Shown here: positions 1-8,848 of the stretch, piece by piece | How positions within the stretch are numbered: position 1 is the first letter of the stretch | How the letters are laid out: the number at the start of each line of letters is the position of its first letter | Assembly: GCF_031085175.1 (NCBI RefSeq) | Contig: NZ_JAVHUY010000008.1 | Location: 62,001 to 126,000, forward strand | Reading direction: 5' to 3' | Length of the DNA stretch: 64,000 bases | Origin: Phytohabitans maris | GTDB taxonomy: Bacteria > Actinomycetota > Actinomycetes > Mycobacteriales > Micromonosporaceae | The notes under the pieces: model-generated | Seen by the model: the letters and a program-made list of their open reading frames with translations, nothing else | The model's database searches: none | What the model was told of the DNA's origin: nothing | Made by a program: the position numbers and the translations under genes

Positions 1-2526
1 ACACTTGTCGAGCCGACCGGCGTGCCCCAGGGGAGCGGCGGGCGGTTGCGGATCTGGGCGGGCGTGCCGGCGCGCAACCCGACGTTCACCGGTCGCGAGA
101 CGCTCCTGCTCGCGCTGCACCGGGCGCTGGAGCGGCGGTCCAAGGCCTCGGTGCTGCCGCGTGCGCTGCACGGCACGGGCGGTGTCGGAAAGACGCAGCT
201 CGCGGCGGAGTTCGCGTATCGGTACGCCGACCGCTACGACATCGTCTGGTGGATTCCCGCCGAGCAGCAGTCGATGGTCGTGCAGTCGCTGCACGAGCTG
301 GGGCGCCACCTCGGCACACCGCAGACCGCGGACCTCCAGCAGACCGCGAGCCTGGTGCTGGAGGAGCTGGCCAGCAGCCCCCTGCGCTGGCTACTGGTCT
401 ACGACAACGCCAACGAGCCGGAGGACGTCGCGCGGCTGATGCCGGTGCGCGGCGGCCACGTCATCCTGACCTCCCGCAACCAGACGTGGTCGGAGGTCTG
501 GGACCCGGTCCAGGTCGGCGTCTTCAGCCGGCCGGAGAGCGTCGAGCTGGTGCGGCGGCGGCGGGAGAACGTCTCGCCGGCCGACGCCGACCGGCTCGCG
601 GCCCGGCTCGGCGATCTGCCGCTCGCGCTGGACCAGGCGGTGTCCTGCCAGGTGGCGACCGGCATGTCGGTCGGCGACTACCTCGCCGAGCTGGAGGAGC
701 ACGCGCGGGAGCTGGCGGCGGCCGGCTCGCCGCGCACCACGCTCGTCGCGGTCGTGCGGCTGACGATACGGCGGCTGCGGGTGCACGCGCCGGCGGTCGC
801 CGAGCTGCTGGAGCTGTTCGCGTTCCTCGGCGCGGAGCCGATCTCGGGCGGCCTGCTACGCCGGGGCCGGGAGGCGCGTGTCTCGCCGGCGCTGGGTCGC
901 GCGCTTCGCGAGCAGATCGCCTGGGACCGGGCGATCCGCGACCTGCGCCGCTACGGCCTGGCCAAGGTCGACCCGGACCAGCGGATCCAGATGCACCGGC
1001 TCTTCCAGGGGGTGCTGCGGGACGAGCTCAAGCCGGACGTCGCCCGCCGCGGCCGGGCCAACGTGCAGCACCTGCTCGCGTCGGCCAACCCGGGGTACCC
1101 GCTGGACGAGGCGACCTGGCCGGTCCACGCCGAGATCGGCCCGCACATCGGCCCGGCCGGCCTGGTCGACTCCGAGCTGCTCGACGCCCGCCGTGTCGTG
1201 CTCGACCAGGTCCGCTACCTCAACGTCATCGGCGACCTGGAGGGTTGCCGGCGCCTGGGCGAGATGGTGGTGGACGCGTGGTCGAAGGTCGAGGGGGTGC
1301 GGGGGCTCGGACCGGACGGCGAGATGACCCTCCGCGCCTCCCTGTACCTTTCGATCACGTTGCGCCATCTGGGTTTCAACGAGCGGGCCCGGAGCCTCAC
1401 CGAGAACGCGCTCGAACGGTTCCGGGCGAACTCCGAGTTCGGTCCGGATCACGAGCACACGCTGTACGCCGCGTCGGTGCTCGCGCCGAACCTGCGGGTC
1501 GCCGGCCTCTTCCGCGAGGCGCTGGCGTTGGACGAGGAGAACGTGGCGCGGCACCGGGCGGTCTTCGGAGACGAGGACGAGGAGACGGTGAACGCCCGGA
1601 GCAACCTCGCGGTCAACCTGCGGCTGCTCGGCGACTTCGCCGGCGCCCACGCGATCGACAGCGAGGCGGCGCGGATCTGGCAGCAGGTGGTGGGCGACAA
1701 CGACAACCGGCTGCTCTTCGTCCAGGCCAATCTCGCCCGCGACCTGTACGGCCTGGGGCGCTACGCCGAGGCGCTGAGGCTCCTGCGGGGCATCCTGCCG
1801 CCGTTTCGCCAGCAGTTGGGCACGCGGCATCCGTACGTGATGCTGGCCGACCGCACTCTCGCGATCGCGCTGCGGAAGGTCGGCCGGTACGACGAGGCGC
1901 TGGTCGTCGCCGCCGAGCACGACCGCGACAGCGAGCGGCGCTACGGGCCCCAGCACGAGCGCGCGCTCGCCGCCGCGATGACCCATGCCAATACGCTCCG
2001 GGTGGCCGGCGACCTGGCCGAGGCGCACCGCCGTACGGACGAGGCGATGGACCGGTACCTGCTCGTCTTCGGCGAGGGCCACCCGCTGACCCTGGCCGCG
2101 GCGGTCAACCACGCGATCGTGCTACGCGGGGTGCGTGAGCGGGCGCGGGCCCGGGACCTGGACGAACGCACCTACGCCCGGATGCGCGAGGTGCTCGGCC
2201 CCGAGCACGGCTACACGCTCTGCGCCGCGAGCGGCCTCGCGAACGACCTCGCGCTGGCCGGCGAGACCGAGGCGGCGTGGCGGCTGTCCGCGCAGACCCT
2301 GCGGATCTCGCGGCGCGCGCGGGGGCAGCCGCATCCGTACACGCTGGCCTGTGCGGTGAACGCGGCGATCGACACCATCGCGATCGGCAGGCGCGGCGAG
2401 GGCCAGGCATCACTGGACGACGCGGTGGCGGCGCTCGCCGGCGTGCTGGGCGCCGACCATCCCGAAACCCTCGCGGCCCGCGAGGGCCACCGCGCCGAGT
2501 CCGACATCGAGCCGAGTCCGACCTAG
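1..2526 (+). CDS. NB-ARC/TPR protein of the cyclophane RiPP locus, 5' end outside the window
   Basis: The frame is open from base 1, so the N terminus is probably missing; the first internal start is a GTG at 22. The visible part opens with the segment WAGVPARNPTFTGRE, typical of actinobacterial STAND proteins. A Walker A motif GGVGKTQ (about nt 180-200) and a Walker B-like WLLVYDNA (about nt 388-411) mark an NB-ARC ATPase. The second half is a run of TPR repeats of the NPGY/FGPDHEHTL type. Known relatives accompany FxSxx-COOH and other radical-SAM cyclophane RiPP systems (possibly the family I recall as HaaT). It converges on the precursor genes, 18 bp away, and ends in SDIEPSPT, close to the CDIEPPPV end of the other TPR protein here. 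Its role, in sensing or regulation, is inferred. Confidence 0.85.
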   Translation, partial: TLVEPTGVPQGSGGRLRIWAGVPARNPTFTGRETLLLALHRALERRSKASVLPRALHGTGGVGKTQLAAEFAYRYADRYDIVWWIPAEQQSMVVQSLHELGRHLGTPQTADLQQTASLVLEELASSPLRWLLVYDNANEPEDVARLMPVRGGHVILTSRNQTWSEVWDPVQVGVFSRPESVELVRRRRENVSPADADRLAARLGDLPLALDQAVSCQVATGMSVGDYLAELEEHARELAAAGSPRTTLVAVVRLTIRRLRVHAPAVAELLELFAFLGAEPISGGLLRRGREARVSPALGRALREQIAWDRAIRDLRRYGLAKVDPDQRIQMHRLFQGVLRDELKPDVARRGRANVQHLLASANPGYPLDEATWPVHAEIGPHIGPAGLVDSELLDARRVVLDQVRYLNVIGDLEGCRRLGEMVVDAWSKVEGVRGLGPDGEMTLRASLYLSITLRHLGFNERARSLTENALERFRANSEFGPDHEHTLYAASVLAPNLRVAGLFREALALDEENVARHRAVFGDEDEETVNARSNLAVNLRLLGDFAGAHAIDSEAARIWQQVVGDNDNRLLFVQANLARDLYGLGRYAEALRLLRGILPPFRQQLGTRHPYVMLADRTLAIALRKVGRYDEALVVAAEHDRDSERRYGPQHERALAAAMTHANTLRVAGDLAEAHRRTDEAMDRYLLVFGEGHPLTLAAAVNHAIVLRGVRERARARDLDERTYARMREVLGPEHGYTLCAASGLANDLALAGETEAAWRLSAQTLRISRRARGQPHPYTLACAVNAAIDTIAIGRRGEGQASLDDAVAALAGVLGADHPETLAAREGHRAESDIEPSPT

Positions 2527-2544
2527 GTGACCCACGCCAGAACG

Positions 2545-2739
2545 CTATTTGCGCGCCGTGGTGTTGCTCGCGGTGGTGTTGTGGGCCGCGTAAACCTCGT
2601 CAGGTCGAGACATGTCGGTCAGCAGTTGCTCCAGACACGAATTCAGCGCCGAGTCCGTGCTGTTGAGAACGACATCGAGACGAATTGTGCGCAGGTCCAG
2701 GATTCTCGACGTGTCCCACGAGCCACTGTCGTAGGGCAT
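2545..2739 (-). CDS. RiPP precursor peptide B, YAAHNTT core
   Basis: This 64-residue peptide has a good ribosome site (GAAGGGGA, about 6 nt before the ATG). Residues 29-56 align with residues 34-61 of the neighbouring peptide A: both read DSAL..C...LL.DMSRPxExYAAHxxT. I read this as a precursor whose leader is the variable first half and whose core is the YAAHNTT segment (Tyr50, His53, Thr55 and Thr56) with a nine-residue tail. Its place directly downstream of a radical SAM/SPASM maturase and a HExxH protein supports a cyclophane-type RiPP. It does not carry the FxSxx-COOH ending. The maturation chemistry is inferred; an aromatic-to-side-chain crosslink starting at Tyr50 or His53 is the most likely kind. 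Confidence 0.75.
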   Translation of the reverse strand: MPYDSGSWDTSRILDLRTIRLDVVLNSTDSALNSCLEQLLTDMSRPDEVYAAHNTTASNTTARK

Positions 2740-2781
2740 CTCATTTCCCCTTCCCAGGGTCTTGTCTCCCAGGGCGGAGGA

Positions 2782-3060
2782 TCACTCCATGGACAAGATA
2801 TCGGGCCGGTCGGGAGAAGCCGTCTTCGCCACGCCGGACTCGGCCGAGTCGTCCGACAAAAATTCGACAGGGTCTGGGGTGCTGCCATGGGCGGCGTAGT
2901 TTTCGGCGGGTCGACTCATGTCCCGCAGCAGACGCTGGACGCAGGCTGCGAGGGCCGAATCGTCTGTGGCGAAGAGTTCACCGAGCGCCTGTTTGCTGAG
3001 GTCAGGGAGGAGGTACGCGGACGCCTCGTCCGCTGCGGCGGAGTGCTCTTCTTCATGCAT
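2782..3060 (-). CDS. RiPP precursor peptide A, YAAHGST core with long tail
   Basis: The chosen ATG at 3060 has AAAGG seven bases upstream and gives 92 residues. An in-frame ATG at 3090 would give 102 but has no clear ribosome site. The peptide is acidic and helical at its start, then carries DDSALAACVQRLLRDMSRP followed by ENYAAHGST (Tyr55, His58, Ser60, Thr61), matching peptide B almost residue for residue. Unlike B it continues about 31 residues past the core, which may be a cleaved follower. It is 42 bp upstream of peptide B, both on the minus strand after the HExxH gene. Cys40 is shared with B (Cys35). Its function as RiPP substrate is inferred from size, paralogy and position. Confidence 0.75.
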   Translation of the reverse strand: MHEEEHSAAADEASAYLLPDLSKQALGELFATDDSALAACVQRLLRDMSRPAENYAAHGSTPDPVEFLSDDSAESGVAKTASPDRPDILSME

Positions 3061-3167
3061 GCTCATGCCTTTCAGCCGCAGCGACGACATAGGATCCTAG
3101 GTGGTGTCCGTCCTGTGGCGTCACGCGCCCACCCGGCTTGTGTGAGCCTATAGCCTCGTGGTTCAGT

Positions 3168-4466
3168 TCATGAGGCATTCGGATTGTCGCGGCGCCATTC
3201 GTTTCGCCGCCGGTCGAGGATTCTCAGGGCGACATCCGTGGCCGACCTCGGCACTCTTTCCGCGCTCAACGCGTCCACCGCCTGCCGTAGTCCTGCGGTG
3301 AACCGCCGGCCCTTCGTCGTTAGCTCTGCCGAACCCTCCAGCGCGGTGAGGCCGACCGCGACCTGCTCCCGCACGATTGCGAACTCGCGCGTCGCCGACT
3401 CCTTGAGCCCAGGAGCCGACCGCAGAGCCCGCCACGTGTCCGCGACGCCCAGAAAGGCGTAGACCCCCTGGATGAGGCCGCCCGTCGGCCGGGCGTCGGC
3501 GCGCCAGGGGGCGAAATGCCGTTCCTCCCCGTCCGGCCGGTAGAGGGGTGCGACGTCGAGCAGTGCGCTCAGTTTGGAGTGCTGGAACTCGTGAACGAGG
3601 GTGACGGCCAGATCGGCGCCGGACGTGGGCGGGGTGAGACCCAGAATGCCGAACGAGTCGCGAGCGGTCCCACTGCGGGCGACGCCGTCCCCCGGGCTCA
3701 CCAGCGGGACCACGGAACGCAGCCCCGCGGTCAACTCGGCGGCGCGCTCAGGATGCCACTGGGCGAGCAGTTGCCACGCCTCGGTGAAACACTCCTGCCA
3801 GTGGCGTACCTCCTCCACGCGCAGCCGGCCGGCGGCGGGTACGTGATAGGCGCTCCGGTACGGGTTGCCGTCCTCGATCGCCAGCGACCCGGTCAGGCCG
3901 CCGTGGTGGGCGACCAGCCTGCGCAGGATCCGCCACCGCGGGTTGTCCGCGCCAACTGTCACGGAGGTCGCGGCATCGATCACCCTGGCCCGCCCACCGG
4001 AGACCGTCACGACGGCGGGGCCGTTCGACCCCAGCACCGCGCCGCCGAGGGTCGGGAGCGTGACGGTGCCGAAGAGCGCTCGCGTCCGCACCTCGGCGTC
4101 CTCGCCGGCTCGGACCGCCGCGGCTGCCGCCAGCGCCCCGAACTGCGCGAGTTCGGCGGTCAGCGGCACCGCATGCCCGTTGTGGTCGGCGCGGATCCGC
4201 CGGGTTGTACTTACCGCCCAAGCACCGACCATGGGATCGCTCAACAAATCGGCGACGGCACGCTCGTCACGCCGTTCCGCTCGCATCAACACCGCCACGG
4301 CTTCGCCACACTCCGGGGCGGAGGAGTACCTCTCTTTGAGGAACCGAAGCAGCATCAGGTGCTTGCTATGTTGGACAGCCGCCAGCTGCCGCACCGCGAC
4401 CGGTCCGCCGAGTCCCGACGCCAGGTCGGCGAAGCGGTCGGGCGGCAGTTGATGGTATGAGATCAC
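3168..4466 (-). CDS. HExxH-motif putative peptide beta-hydroxylase
   Basis: A 432-residue protein with a GTG start that overlaps the TGA of the radical SAM gene (GTGA), so the two are translationally coupled. The diagnostic motif is H292-E-F-Q-H296 followed by SKLSALLDVAPLY, as in the HEXXH motif-containing peptide-modification family. Members of this family have been described as alpha-ketoglutarate-dependent, iron-using peptide beta-hydroxylases rather than proteases. It is a soluble protein without signal peptide or membrane segment. Being between the maturase and the two precursor genes, it probably hydroxylates a core residue before or after cyclophane formation. That substrate assignment is inference; the family assignment is fairly secure. 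Confidence 0.82.
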   Translation of the reverse strand: MISYHQLPPDRFADLASGLGGPVAVRQLAAVQHSKHLMLLRFLKERYSSAPECGEAVAVLMRAERRDERAVADLLSDPMVGAWAVSTTRRIRADHNGHAVPLTAELAQFGALAAAAAVRAGEDAEVRTRALFGTVTLPTLGGAVLGSNGPAVVTVSGGRARVIDAATSVTVGADNPRWRILRRLVAHHGGLTGSLAIEDGNPYRSAYHVPAAGRLRVEEVRHWQECFTEAWQLLAQWHPERAAELTAGLRSVVPLVSPGDGVARSGTARDSFGILGLTPPTSGADLAVTLVHEFQHSKLSALLDVAPLYRPDGEERHFAPWRADARPTGGLIQGVYAFLGVADTWRALRSAPGLKESATREFAIVREQVAVGLTALEGSAELTTKGRRFTAGLRQAVDALSAERVPRSATDVALRILDRRRNEWRRDNPNAS

Positions 4467-5707
4467 TGGTAGGTCCCTAGGCGGTCGTGCACGTCGGCGG
4501 CGACGCGTCCCATGATGTGCCGGATGAGTCGGTACATGTCGCCGCAGTAGACCGTGGGATTGCGGAACCCATCACCGGCCCGATAGCGGTGGGCGTAGTG
4601 TCCGCCGCCGCAGACCGCTCGGATCGAGCAGTGCAGGCAGGTTTCGGAAAGAGCGTCGACGCCTATCTGCCTGGCCACCACGCCGGGGTGTTCGAGCGCC
4701 CCGTCCAAAGGGTCGGCGAAAACCGTCAAGCCGGTGGCGCAAGCGCCAGCGTATGCCGATTTCAGCGAGTCCACCTGCTCGATCGCGCCGTCCGTCTCGA
4801 CCACGACGACAGCCACCGGGCTCAGTCCGACCTGCTCCGAACGGCTGGTACCCCCCAGAGCGAGTTTCACGACGTCTTCGAAGAGCCGGACCCTGGTCTG
4901 CAGAGGGCGCGCGTCGTACCAGCGGTCGAAGACGGCCACCAGCCAGTCGCCATGCGGGGTGCTGCTGGCGTCGGCGGCGCGACGTGGCGGGTTCGACCAG
5001 TTGGCGTGCGGCAGCAGGAAGTCGATCGACGGCGGCCCGTACCCGAGCAGGGCCTCGTAGCAGGCGACGGGCTCCGCCGCCGGGTCGACGGTGCAGAGCA
5101 GCCCGGCGAAGGCCGGACGGTACCGGGGAGTGCCCAGCAACCGGAGCGCCCGCTCCACCGCCGCGAAGCTGCTCTGCCCGTTGGCGTGCCGGCGGTGGCG
5201 GTCGTTGTCGGCTCGCGTGCCGTCCAGGCTCACTCCGATCGCGACCCCACGCGCGCTCAGCCGGTCGAGCATCGGGGCGTCGAGCAGCAGCCCGTTCGTC
5301 TGGACCTGAACGTCGAGCCGGCAGAGGCCGTCGAGCGTGGCGCGGAAGTCGTCCACGAGCTGGGCCAGAAGGTCTGGGCCGGCGAGCAGCGGCTCGCCGC
5401 CGTGCAGGATGAGCCGCATCGAGGAAAGCCCGTGGGTGCGGGCGTGCTGGGCCATCCGGCTGGCCGTGGCGAGCCAGGTCTCCCGCGCCATGAGGACGGG
5501 GCGGTCGCGCCAGGACTGGTCGGCCATCTCGTAGACGTAGCAGTAGGCACAGGACAGGTTGCACCGCTGGTGCACCTTCAGGACGACATCCCGAAACGGC
5601 GTCGGCCGCCAGCCGCCGGCGCGCAGTGCGGCGACGTCGAGCGCTGATCCCGGCCACACGTCCGGGTTTTTCGGCGCAGGCAGCCCCGGCACCCGCTCAG
5701 GAGGCAT
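4463..5707 (-). CDS. radical SAM/SPASM cyclophane-forming peptide maturase, FxsB type
   Basis: The 414-residue enzyme carries the radical SAM cluster motif C49-NLS-C53-AY-C56 and a GGEP segment for SAM binding. Its C terminus has the SPASM-type cysteines (TCLHC, VCGGGHYAHRY, YCGDM) expected to bind auxiliary iron-sulfur clusters. This arrangement matches the FxsB-like maturases that join an aromatic side chain to a beta carbon two residues on (triceptides). The ATG at 5707 follows a GGGAGGGG sequence by about 9 bases and excludes an in-frame upstream shadow of the TPR gene. It is the second gene of the operon, 77 bp after the HTH/NB-ARC/TPR gene. Substrates are almost certainly the two YAAH peptides. 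Confidence 0.88.
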   Translation of the reverse strand: MPPERVPGLPAPKNPDVWPGSALDVAALRAGGWRPTPFRDVVLKVHQRCNLSCAYCYVYEMADQSWRDRPVLMARETWLATASRMAQHARTHGLSSMRLILHGGEPLLAGPDLLAQLVDDFRATLDGLCRLDVQVQTNGLLLDAPMLDRLSARGVAIGVSLDGTRADNDRHRRHANGQSSFAAVERALRLLGTPRYRPAFAGLLCTVDPAAEPVACYEALLGYGPPSIDFLLPHANWSNPPRRAADASSTPHGDWLVAVFDRWYDARPLQTRVRLFEDVVKLALGGTSRSEQVGLSPVAVVVVETDGAIEQVDSLKSAYAGACATGLTVFADPLDGALEHPGVVARQIGVDALSETCLHCSIRAVCGGGHYAHRYRAGDGFRNPTVYCGDMYRLIRHIMGRVAADVHDRLGTYQ

Positions 5708-5784
5708 GGGTTGGGGCCCCTCCCTCGCGAACGGCCGAATAGGACAGTCCACATCGTAGTCGTCGCCGCGGCGGGATGAGGGTT

Positions 5785-8625
5785 TTACACAGGCGGTGGC
5801 TCGATGTCGCACTCGCCGGGGCGGCCTTCGTTGGCGGCCGCCACCAACGGGTGATGGGGGCCGAGGAGTCGCCGCAGCTCGGCGAGGCTCGAGCCGAGCA
5901 GGGTCGAGCCCGGGTCGTCCGCCGAGAGCAGGCCGAGGTTGAGCGCACACGTTAGCGTCTCGGGGTGGTGCTCGCCGCGGACACGCCGCGCGTCGTCGAG
6001 GGTCCGGGTGAGCAGGCGGCGCGCGCTCTCCTCGTCGTGGGCGAGGACCAGGTCGTTGCCGAGACCCACCGCGGCCGCGATCGTGTACGGGTGGTCCTGG
6101 CCGAGCACCTGCCGCAGTGAGTAGAAGCTGCTCTCGCCGACCTGCCTGGCTCGGCGGCGCTCGCCCATGGCGCGCAGGATGATGGCCTGGTTGGCGGCGG
6201 CGGCGAGCGTCAGCGGGTTTCGTTCGCCGAAGTGGCGGCGGTAGCGGTCCATCGCGTCGGTGGCCACGTTCCAGGCGCGGCTCACCTCGTCCGCCGCGCA
6301 GAGGGTGTTGGCGTAGGTCATCATCGCGGCGAGGCTCAGCTCGTGGTCGGCGCCGACGTGTCCCTGGCTCACCAGGTACAGCCGGCGCCCCTCCTCCAGC
6401 GCCGCCGTGACCTGGCCGGTCTTGCGCAGGCCGAGCACGATCGTGCGCCAGGCGCTGAGCACGAGCGGGTGCCGGTCGCCGAGCCGTTCGCGGTGGGCCT
6501 GCCAGGCGGAGCGCTGCAGCTCCAGGGCGTTCGCGTACTCGCCCAGGCCGTAGAGGTCGCGGGCCAGGTTGGACAGGGACAGCAGCGTGCGCTGGTCGTC
6601 CGGGCCGAGCCGGCGGCGGCGGGACTCGGCGAGGTCGGCGTCGATGTCGTACGCCGCCCGGAAGTCGCCGGCGGCCCGTAGGCTGGCGCCCAGATTGTTG
6701 CGGGCCAGCATGGTCTCGCGGTGGTCCGCGCCGCGGATCCGGCTGTACCGCTCGACCCGGTCCAGGTCCAGCCGGAGCGCCTCGCCGTACCGGCCGAAGA
6801 CGCGGTGCAGCACGGCCAGGGTGTCGGCGATGTCGAGGGTGGCCGGGTGGTCGGGGCCGTACCCGGGGTTGGCCAGCAGCCGCTTCCACGCCTCGTCGAC
6901 GAGCCGGCGGGATTCGCCGTAGCGGCCGAGCGCGTACAGGGCGGCGACGAGCCGGCGCAGGCAGGCGAAGACCCGTACGTCCTCCGCGTCGCCCTGCCGC
7001 GTCCAGGTGGTCCACGCTTCGTCGCTGAGGCGGCGGCTGCCGTCGAAGTCGCCGATCTCGTAGAGGTACGTCGCCTGGTGCACCACCACCTCGCGGGCGT
7101 CCGGGGCGGCGGTCTCGATGACCCGGGCGGGGCGTAGATGGGGGCCGATCTGGGCGTGCATGTCCCAGGTCAGCGGGTCGGAGGGGTTGCCGGGGTTGGC
7201 GGCGCCGAGCAGGCGGCGGGCGTTGTCGAAGGCGCGTTCGCGGGCGTAGGCGGGCAGCGTGTCGCGGACGATCGCCTGCACCAGGCGGTGCACCCGCAGG
7301 GCCTGGCCGCCGTCGAGGACCTTGACCAGGCCGTACCGGCGCAGCAGCCGGACCGCCTCGTCGAGCAGGTCGGGCTGGTTGAGCAGGCGGCCCAGGGGCG
7401 GGGCGATGCGGGTGCCGGCGCGGCGCAGCAGGGAGAGGGTGATCGGCTCGGAGCCCAGGCAGGAGAGCAGCTCCAGCAGCTGTCCGGCGGCCAGCGACTC
7501 GACCCGTACCCGGTCGGCGGCGACCGCGAACGCGGTGGCGACGGTGGCCTGGTAGTCGCCGGGCTGGACGGCGGCGAGCAGGCCGACCGCGCGCTCGTCG
7601 AGCTGGCGCAGGTACTCCCGGACCGGTGTCCTGGTGGCGGACTGCACGGCGGCCACCTGCTCCAGCGCGAGCGGCAGGTCGCCGAGGCGTTCGGCGAGCT
7701 GGTCGGCCTCGTCGAAGTCGATGTCGTGGCCCCGCGCGCGGAGCAGCTCGATGCTCTCCTCGCGGGCGAGGACGTCCACCTCGACCGCGCGGCCCTCGTC
7801 GACCCAGGCGGCGTCGCGGGTGGTGACGACGACGTGGCCGCCGGAGGCGGGGACCAGGGTGGCGAGCTCCTCCGGCGGTCCGGCGTTGTCGAGGACGAGC
7901 AGCCACCGCACGCCGCCGCGCTCCAGGCGGGTCAGCACGGTGGTCACGGTCTGCGCCATGTCGAGGCTGGTCGGCCAGTCCTGCCGCTCGCCGAGCGCGG
8001 CCAGCGACGCGGTCGCCCGCGAGCGGTCGTCGGCGGCGATCCACCAGACCAGGTCGTACGCGTCGGCGTGGCGGTGGGCGTACTCGACGGCGAGCTGGGT
8101 CTTGCCGACGCCGCCGAGGCCGTACAGGATCAGCGGTTGCCACGGCTCGCCGAGCAGCCCGCGGCGGATCGCCTGGAGCAGCCCTTCGCGGCCGGTGAAG
8201 CCGATGTTTCGGTGCGGGGCCAGACCCATCGGCGTGATGCCGGCCGGCGGCTGGGGGTCCGGCGGCTCGGCGGGCCGAGGCTCGGCGTGCGGCGGCTCGG
8301 CCGGCGGCGGCGCAAGAGGGGCGGCCGGTGGCGTGCCGTCCGGGGCCAGCTGGTCGGAGGCGGCCAGCCAGAGCGCGTGGAACCGGCGCACCTCCTCGTC
8401 CTGGTCCGGGCGGTGGACGGCCATGGCGGCCAGGCAGCGCACCACGCACTCCACTTTGGACCAGCGGGCCAGCCCGTCGCCGCGCAGGATCGCGCTGACC
8501 GTCTCGTGGCTGACGGTGTCGGGCATGTGGTTGAGCCGGCGGATCTCGCCGCTGATCCGGCGGTACGACGGGCGGCCGGCGGCGCGGTGCAGCAGCTGAA
8601 GTTCGGCGACGAGGTCTCGCGTCAC
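5785..8625 (-). CDS. HTH/NB-ARC/TPR STAND protein, first gene of the RiPP operon
   Basis: This 946-residue protein has a small N-terminal helix-turn-helix-like region (about 1-75, ISGEI...SHETVSAILRGDG), a proline/alanine/glutamate-rich linker (about 105-150), then FTGRE and an NB-ARC ATPase with Walker A GLGGVGKTQ and Walker B WLLVLDN. From about residue 480 to the end it consists of TPR repeats (GPDHPATL, GADHRET, GDRHPLV, GEHHPET units). Proteins with this layout are STAND switches, and close relatives sit beside FxsB-type maturases. It leads the operon that makes the maturase, hydroxylase and precursors. It ends CDIEPPPV, like the TPR protein at the left edge. A role in sensing a trigger or controlling the peptide is inferred, not shown. 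Confidence 0.87.
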   Translation of the reverse strand: MTRDLVAELQLLHRAAGRPSYRRISGEIRRLNHMPDTVSHETVSAILRGDGLARWSKVECVVRCLAAMAVHRPDQDEEVRRFHALWLAASDQLAPDGTPPAAPLAPPPAEPPHAEPRPAEPPDPQPPAGITPMGLAPHRNIGFTGREGLLQAIRRGLLGEPWQPLILYGLGGVGKTQLAVEYAHRHADAYDLVWWIAADDRSRATASLAALGERQDWPTSLDMAQTVTTVLTRLERGGVRWLLVLDNAGPPEELATLVPASGGHVVVTTRDAAWVDEGRAVEVDVLAREESIELLRARGHDIDFDEADQLAERLGDLPLALEQVAAVQSATRTPVREYLRQLDERAVGLLAAVQPGDYQATVATAFAVAADRVRVESLAAGQLLELLSCLGSEPITLSLLRRAGTRIAPPLGRLLNQPDLLDEAVRLLRRYGLVKVLDGGQALRVHRLVQAIVRDTLPAYARERAFDNARRLLGAANPGNPSDPLTWDMHAQIGPHLRPARVIETAAPDAREVVVHQATYLYEIGDFDGSRRLSDEAWTTWTRQGDAEDVRVFACLRRLVAALYALGRYGESRRLVDEAWKRLLANPGYGPDHPATLDIADTLAVLHRVFGRYGEALRLDLDRVERYSRIRGADHRETMLARNNLGASLRAAGDFRAAYDIDADLAESRRRRLGPDDQRTLLSLSNLARDLYGLGEYANALELQRSAWQAHRERLGDRHPLVLSAWRTIVLGLRKTGQVTAALEEGRRLYLVSQGHVGADHELSLAAMMTYANTLCAADEVSRAWNVATDAMDRYRRHFGERNPLTLAAAANQAIILRAMGERRRARQVGESSFYSLRQVLGQDHPYTIAAAVGLGNDLVLAHDEESARRLLTRTLDDARRVRGEHHPETLTCALNLGLLSADDPGSTLLGSSLAELRRLLGPHHPLVAAANEGRPGECDIEPPPV

Positions 8626-8848
8626 CCGCCACGCTCCCGGTCCACATATCGCGCTTCACGACGGTCGCCAGATGCCAACTAACGTCAATTTCTGGCAGAG
8701 ACAGCATTCCATACCGGTGCGGTGCCAGGAACACCTTGTAAACCTTTGAACACCACCGGCAGAAACTGATCTCGGCGTGCGGACATGGGCCACCATCGAA
8801 ATCAGAGGACCTTCTCAGAGGGGAGCGCGTGATGCAGGGGAACCCACG
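8626..8848. promoter_or_regulatory. divergent promoter region between RiPP operon and CATRA gene
   Basis: This gap separates the start of the minus-strand RiPP operon from the plus-strand conflict gene. It is less GC-rich than its surroundings (for example around 8680-8770) and should hold both promoters. No clear -35/-10 pair or operator palindrome could be assigned by eye. Confidence 0.45.

Noticed and set aside
5708-8734. Extension of the radical SAM frame to a 1423-residue open reading frame
   Set aside because: The part beyond 5707 is an arginine/proline-rich shadow of the HTH/NB-ARC/TPR gene on the same strand in another frame; the maturase begins at the ATG at 5707.
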